DNA of 16,832 nt. Source: an uncultured Desulfomonile sp. (GTDB lineage Bacteria; Desulfobacterota; Desulfomonilia; Desulfomonilales; Desulfomonilaceae). The stretch covers positions 1-16,832 of the forward strand of contig CALDNG010000251.1 in the NCBI GenBank assembly GCA_937915285.1, written 5' to 3'. This document shows, one piece after another, positions 13,744 to 16,832 of this stretch; within the stretch, counting starts at the first letter, position 1; every line of letters starts with the position of its first letter. Below the pieces are notes generated by a model. The model was not told the DNA's origin. It did no database searches and saw only the letters and a program-made list of their open reading frames with translations. A program made the translations under genes and the position numbers.

Positions 13744-14934
13744 TCAGCAATTTACTATCTGAATCTGGTCACCGAATTTTGTAAGTCTCTCCAAACAGTG
13801 TTTTCCGACAACAAAACTGTTTTCAATTCCGGCCAGCCCTTTTCCTGGCAGAATGAATTTCGGTTCGAGGGCTATTACCATGCCTTCTTGCAGTATTTGA
13901 AACGACTTTTTGCCCACTATGGGCAACTCATCCAACTCAAGGCCTATGCCATGCCCAACAAAAGGAACTGCTTGAGGATATCCCATAAAACCCTCGAGAC
14001 GGCCCTCTTCCGAAGCCATCCTGACTGCCATTTCATATAGGGACTCTGCTACGACCCCAGCTTTACCCTTTTCCATAATTGCCTGTTGAATTTTCAGCGC
14101 CAGATCGTGGACATTTAGAAACTCTTCCCCGGCCTGGCCAATGAAAAAGGTTCTGGCCTGGTCAACAATGTAGCCTTTGTAAGAGCCCACATAATCAATC
14201 TGGACTGGTTCGTTTTCTCTGATAACCCTGGTCCCGGCCCCTTGAGGCATGGAAGCGTTGGGTCCAGGGCCACCGGTGGGACCTACCGAGCAACTCGGTA
14301 CTGCAAGGTTGACTCCCGCCATTATATGACCGTAAAACACTTCATTGTTAAAACTTCTGACCCTTACGAGGCCTTGGTGTTCTCTTTTTCTTAGAAAGGC
14401 CTCCAGAAGTCCGGCGAACTCCATCTCAACCATTCCGGGTCTCAGTATTTGTCTGGCGTAAGCGAACATGGAGTCATTAAGTTCAGCGGCCTTTCTCATC
14501 AAATCGATCTCATACGCAGATTTGACCGATCGTAGTTTACGGATCATGGGCGAAATGTCGACAAATTCTGAATGAGGAAATAGCTTTTCATACATCCTGA
14601 AATTGTTCACGGGCAGAACATCAAGCTCGAGACCTACTCTTTTCATTCGGGCAGATCCCGATCCCAAAGCAACATCTTTGATGTCCGATAGACTCCTGGT
14701 TGCTGTAATACGCTTGATCGGAGAGTCCTCCAATGCACGCTCGAGACTCTTTCTTACTAATAGTTCAGGATCAGAATCAACAGGAACCAATAAATGAGCG
14801 TCTTGAGCGGTTCCTGAGAAATAAAACAGGTCTACCTTCTGAACGATAATGGCCATATCGATTTCTTCAGCGGACATGGCCAACTTTAGAGCTTCCAGTC
14901 TGTTATTGATCTCGGAAGAGGGAGTCGATTTCAT
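13744..14934 (-). CDS. M24 family metallopeptidase (Xaa-Pro aminopeptidase/creatinase type)
   Basis: 396 residues. An N-terminal creatinase-like domain (about 8-135, DLFYFSGTAQDAHLLVP, FVDISPMIRKLRSVKSAYEI) is followed by the pita-bread catalytic domain (about 140-390). All five dinuclear-metal ligands are visible: Asp247 (VQIDYVG), Asp258 (YIVDQARTF), His328 (FVGHGIGLELDE), Glu357 (MVIALEPKF) and Glu371 (AGIENSF). Hence it is probably an active metal-dependent hydrolase of the Xaa-Pro dipeptidase/aminopeptidase group. The fold also includes creatinase and the DMSP lyase DddP, so a non-peptide substrate is possible. Cytosolic, no signal peptide. The ATG at 14932-14934 has only a distant AGGGAA. 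It appears to be a single-gene transcript, convergent with the catabolic operon. Confidence 0.88.
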   Translation of the reverse strand: MKSTPSSEINNRLEALKLAMSAEEIDMAIIVQKVDLFYFSGTAQDAHLLVPVDSDPELLVRKSLERALEDSPIKRITATRSLSDIKDVALGSGSARMKRVGLELDVLPVNNFRMYEKLFPHSEFVDISPMIRKLRSVKSAYEIDLMRKAAELNDSMFAYARQILRPGMVEMEFAGLLEAFLRKREHQGLVRVRSFNNEVFYGHIMAGVNLAVPSCSVGPTGGPGPNASMPQGAGTRVIRENEPVQIDYVGSYKGYIVDQARTFFIGQAGEEFLNVHDLALKIQQAIMEKGKAGVVAESLYEMAVRMASEEGRLEGFMGYPQAVPFVGHGIGLELDELPIVGKKSFQILQEGMVIALEPKFILPGKGLAGIENSFVVGKHCLERLTKFGDQIQIVNC

Positions 14935-15085
14935 GACAGCTTAATTCCCTATTTTCGACCGTCGGAAAAACTTGAGATTTTCTGGTATAAAGGCAGTCCG
15001 CATGCCCGGTTGACCGCCTTGTCACCATTTATAATGTGAAAGATTACACGGTCTGGTTAGAGGCCATGTCTTGTTGAAGCGCTCC

Positions 15086-15128
15086 CATGTTCTGTGAATC
15101 GAGCACTTTGGGGCTAAGCGTGAACATG
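15086..15128. repeat. Inverted repeat in the gap between the dehydrogenase and M24 genes
   Basis: CATGTTC (15086-15092) and GAACATG (15122-15128) are perfect 7-base inverted copies 29 bases apart. They lie after the dehydrogenase stop and upstream of the M24 gene on the minus strand. No T-run follows in either direction, so this is not an obvious terminator; a protein-binding pair or chance are both possible. Confidence 0.25.
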
Positions 15129-15144
15129 ATTCATCGTTAAAGGA

Positions 15145-16170
15145 TTATTTTTGAGGTTCAATCACGACCTTAATTGAAGCTCCTGCCTCTGCCACAAGCC
15201 CAAAACCCTCCTGGGTTCTTGCAAGCGGCAGTCGGTGCGTAATCATTGGTTCCACGTTTATCCTACCGGATGAAATCAGCTCTATGGCCGCCAGTATGTC
15301 TCTCGGACTGCCTGCGTAAGATGAGGTCATCGTTATTTCCTTACGCCACAGATCATTGAAAGGCATGTCAATCTTGACTCCAGGGTCGGTCGGGGCAAAA
15401 AACAGGATGGCCCCCCCCTTGTCCACGGCCTGAAACGCCTGTTCTATTGCTGACTTTGCCCCTGTGGAGATCACCACTATCTCGGCGAGTCGACCATCGT
15501 TGAGGCTTTTGAAGCTGTCTATCATGTCGGCGCCGGCGAGGAGCGTGTGGTCAGCCCCAAAGTGGGAGGCCATTTCGAGACGGCCCGGGTTTATGTCAAC
15601 GGCCACGACCTTGGCCGCCCCCGACTTCGCTGCTAATTGCACGTGAAGTAACCCTGCCATGCCGGCGCCTATCACAAGCACACGGCGTCCTGGCTTCCAT
15701 CCAACATGTTGCTGACCCCGGTATACACATGCCAAAGGCTCAACAAATACCGCCTGCTCATAACTCATACCCGACGGAAGCTCATAAATACCATTGCGCA
15801 CATTAATGGCCGGTACTCTAAGGTATTCGGAAAATCCACCTGGATCAAAATTTGTCCTGGCAAGTGTGTCACAAACCGAATGATGATCAGATAGGCAATA
15901 CCTGCACATATTGCATGGCACATGGTGCGATACAAAGACTCTTTGCCCAACTGACCAGTTTTCAACATCCTGACCGACCTGGACAATTTCTCCCGCTATC
16001 TCATGACCAAGCACGAGCGGAGCCTTGGGCAGACGATACCATTCGAGCACATCGCTTCCACAGATCCCACTGGCCCAAACTCTCACCAATAATTCGTTTG
16101 CCCCAATAGATGGGACCTCACGCTCTTCCAGTCTTACATCGTGGTTATTGTAATAAACCGCAACTCGCAT
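15145..16170 (-). CDS. Zinc-dependent medium-chain alcohol/polyol dehydrogenase
   Basis: 341 residues, the length of threonine/sorbitol-dehydrogenase-type MDR proteins. Catalytic-zinc residues are Cys37 (GICGSD), His56-Glu57 (LGHEIAGE) and Glu144 (VEPLACV). The structural zinc is bound by Cys86, Cys89, Cys92 and Cys100 (PCNMCRYC, then C). The Rossmann dinucleotide motif is VIGAGMAGLL (166-175), and Asp192 at the end of the second strand (VVAVD) points to NAD+ over NADP+. It oxidises a secondary alcohol of a sugar, polyol or amino alcohol; the exact substrate is not readable. The ATG has AGGTGG 9 bases upstream. It follows the aldolase gene by 61 bases on the same strand, and the pair probably forms an operon. 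Confidence 0.9.
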   Translation of the reverse strand: MRVAVYYNNHDVRLEEREVPSIGANELLVRVWASGICGSDVLEWYRLPKAPLVLGHEIAGEIVQVGQDVENWSVGQRVFVSHHVPCNMCRYCLSDHHSVCDTLARTNFDPGGFSEYLRVPAINVRNGIYELPSGMSYEQAVFVEPLACVYRGQQHVGWKPGRRVLVIGAGMAGLLHVQLAAKSGAAKVVAVDINPGRLEMASHFGADHTLLAGADMIDSFKSLNDGRLAEIVVISTGAKSAIEQAFQAVDKGGAILFFAPTDPGVKIDMPFNDLWRKEITMTSSYAGSPRDILAAIELISSGRINVEPMITHRLPLARTQEGFGLVAEAGASIKVVIEPQK

Positions 16171-16231
16171 GATCTATACCACCTGATGGGAATGATTCAA
16201 TTCAGTCTCTCGCTAAGGTTTTACGCGTTTT

Positions 16232-16832
16232 TTAACCTTTTGACTGCTTTTTCTCGTCTTCATAAATCTTGATAGCCTTCTCGGGCTTCTCGTCAAAATG
16301 GACAACTGCTTTTACAGCCTTTATCATGCCGATCGGACAATCAGACTGGAATATGTTGCGCCCCATGTCTACTCCGACAGCGCCTTGCTGAACTGCGTTG
16401 TAGGCCATGGTCAAGGCGTCGATTTCCGCTAGCTTCTTTCCACCAGCCATAACGATAGGTACCGGGCATGTGGAGGTAACTCGTTCAAAATTCTCGCAAA
16501 AATAGGTCTTGACTATGTTAGCGCCCATCTCGGCCGCAATTCGTGATGATAATGAAAGGTAACGGGCATCTCGCGCCATATCTCTACCCACTGCGGTTAC
16601 AGCCAGTACCGGTATACCCGCAGAATAGCCAGCATCTATAAGATCCGCGAAGGCCTCCAATGTCTGGTGTTCGTAAGGGGCTCCAACATAAATGGAGAGA
16701 GCCATTCCCGCAGCATTCAGCCTCACACAGTCATCTATGGCCACATTCCAGTTTTCGTTGGACAGCTCGCTCAACACGCTCTGGCCTCCGGAAACCCTCA
16801 GAACAATGGGAGCCTGGACTGCCGGTGAGACC
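16232..16832 (-). CDS. Class I aldolase, LsrF/FbaB (DeoC/LacD) family, 5' end outside window
   Basis: The last 199 residues of a protein whose N-terminus lies beyond base 16832; the frame is open to the edge and reads APIVLRVSGGQSVLSELSNE. From memory the sequence follows E. coli LsrF (about 290 residues, AI-2 phosphate thiolase) closely: LSNE, AGIPVLAVTAVGRDMARD, RIAAEMGANIVKTYF, CPVPIVMAGGKK, GAVGVDMGRNIFQSDCPIGM and KAVKAVVH. The Lys in IVKTYF is the Schiff-base residue of the family, and GVDMGRNIF is the phosphate-binding end of the barrel. About 90 residues are missing. The substrate may be a phosphorylated ketose other than the AI-2 product, since no lsrACDBGK genes are visible. The zinc dehydrogenase gene follows after 61 bases. 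Confidence 0.85.
   Translation of the reverse strand, partial: VSPAVQAPIVLRVSGGQSVLSELSNENWNVAIDDCVRLNAAGMALSIYVGAPYEHQTLEAFADLIDAGYSAGIPVLAVTAVGRDMARDARYLSLSSRIAAEMGANIVKTYFCENFERVTSTCPVPIVMAGGKKLAEIDALTMAYNAVQQGAVGVDMGRNIFQSDCPIGMIKAVKAVVHFDEKPEKAIKIYEDEKKQSKG

Noticed and set aside
15010..15035. Plus-strand TTGACC and TATAAT as a promoter
   Set aside because: The spacing is only 14 bases and no plus-strand gene follows; transcription would run antisense into the dehydrogenase gene.
48..16832. CRISPR arrays, tRNA or rRNA genes, insertion sequences, phage or toxin-antitoxin modules
   Set aside because: No regularly spaced direct repeats, no tRNA cloverleaf or rRNA sequence, and no transposase, integrase or terminal inverted repeats were seen on reading. 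The only possible remnant of a toxin-like gene is listed at 1362-1587.

Overview
The window looks like chromosomal DNA from an anaerobic, probably syntrophic or sulfate-reducing deltaproteobacterium (Desulfobacterota; a Syntrophobacter/Desulfomonile/Syntrophales-type relative). This is inference from gene content: a TRAP transporter, an acyl-CoA ligase, an acyl-CoA dehydrogenase, a molybdenum hydroxylase, a TIGR04076 protein and a short response regulator, with roughly balanced base composition. No rRNA or other phylogenetic marker is present. Bases 1-47 are not genomic: they are Illumina P5/TruSeq adapter left on the contig end, so the biological sequence starts at base 48.

Left part (48-3991): the tail of a truncated plus-strand gene with a terminator; a small unknown minus-strand protein; a poorly coding 459-base gap with a good sigma70-type promoter; a membrane-anchored ankyrin-repeat protein; remnants of what may be a dead nucleotidyltransferase gene; and a flavodoxin/WrbA-type FMN protein with its own extended -10 promoter and a leader hairpin. 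On the minus strand follow a TIGR04076 protein, a single-domain response regulator and a GntR/FCD regulator. The last two are only 13 bases apart and probably co-transcribed.

Centre (3992-13654): the main content is a divergently controlled catabolic operon on the plus strand: acyl-CoA ligase, TRAP receptor DctP, small permease DctQ, large permease DctM, acyl-CoA dehydrogenase, then the 2Fe-2S, FAD and Mo subunits of a xanthine-dehydrogenase-family hydroxylase, closed by a hairpin and T-run. The GntR regulator is transcribed the other way from a shared 162-base region that holds an inverted repeat between the two sets of promoter elements. The plain reading is a complete import-and-activate pathway. 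TRAP takes up an organic acid, the ligase makes its CoA thioester, the acyl-CoA dehydrogenase inserts a double bond, and the Mo enzyme hydroxylates a ring or conjugated carbon with water. The substrate cannot be named from sequence. The FAD subunit lacks the 4Fe-4S insertion of 4-hydroxybenzoyl-CoA reductase, so a hydroxylase of the furoyl-CoA dehydrogenase or nicotinate type is more likely than a reductase.

Right part (13744-16832), all minus strand: an M24 metallopeptidase-fold protein with all five metal ligands, a zinc-dependent medium-chain dehydrogenase, and the C-terminal two thirds of a class I aldolase close to LsrF (AI-2 phosphate thiolase), whose 5' end lies beyond the window. The aldolase and dehydrogenase look like a small sugar or polyol operon.
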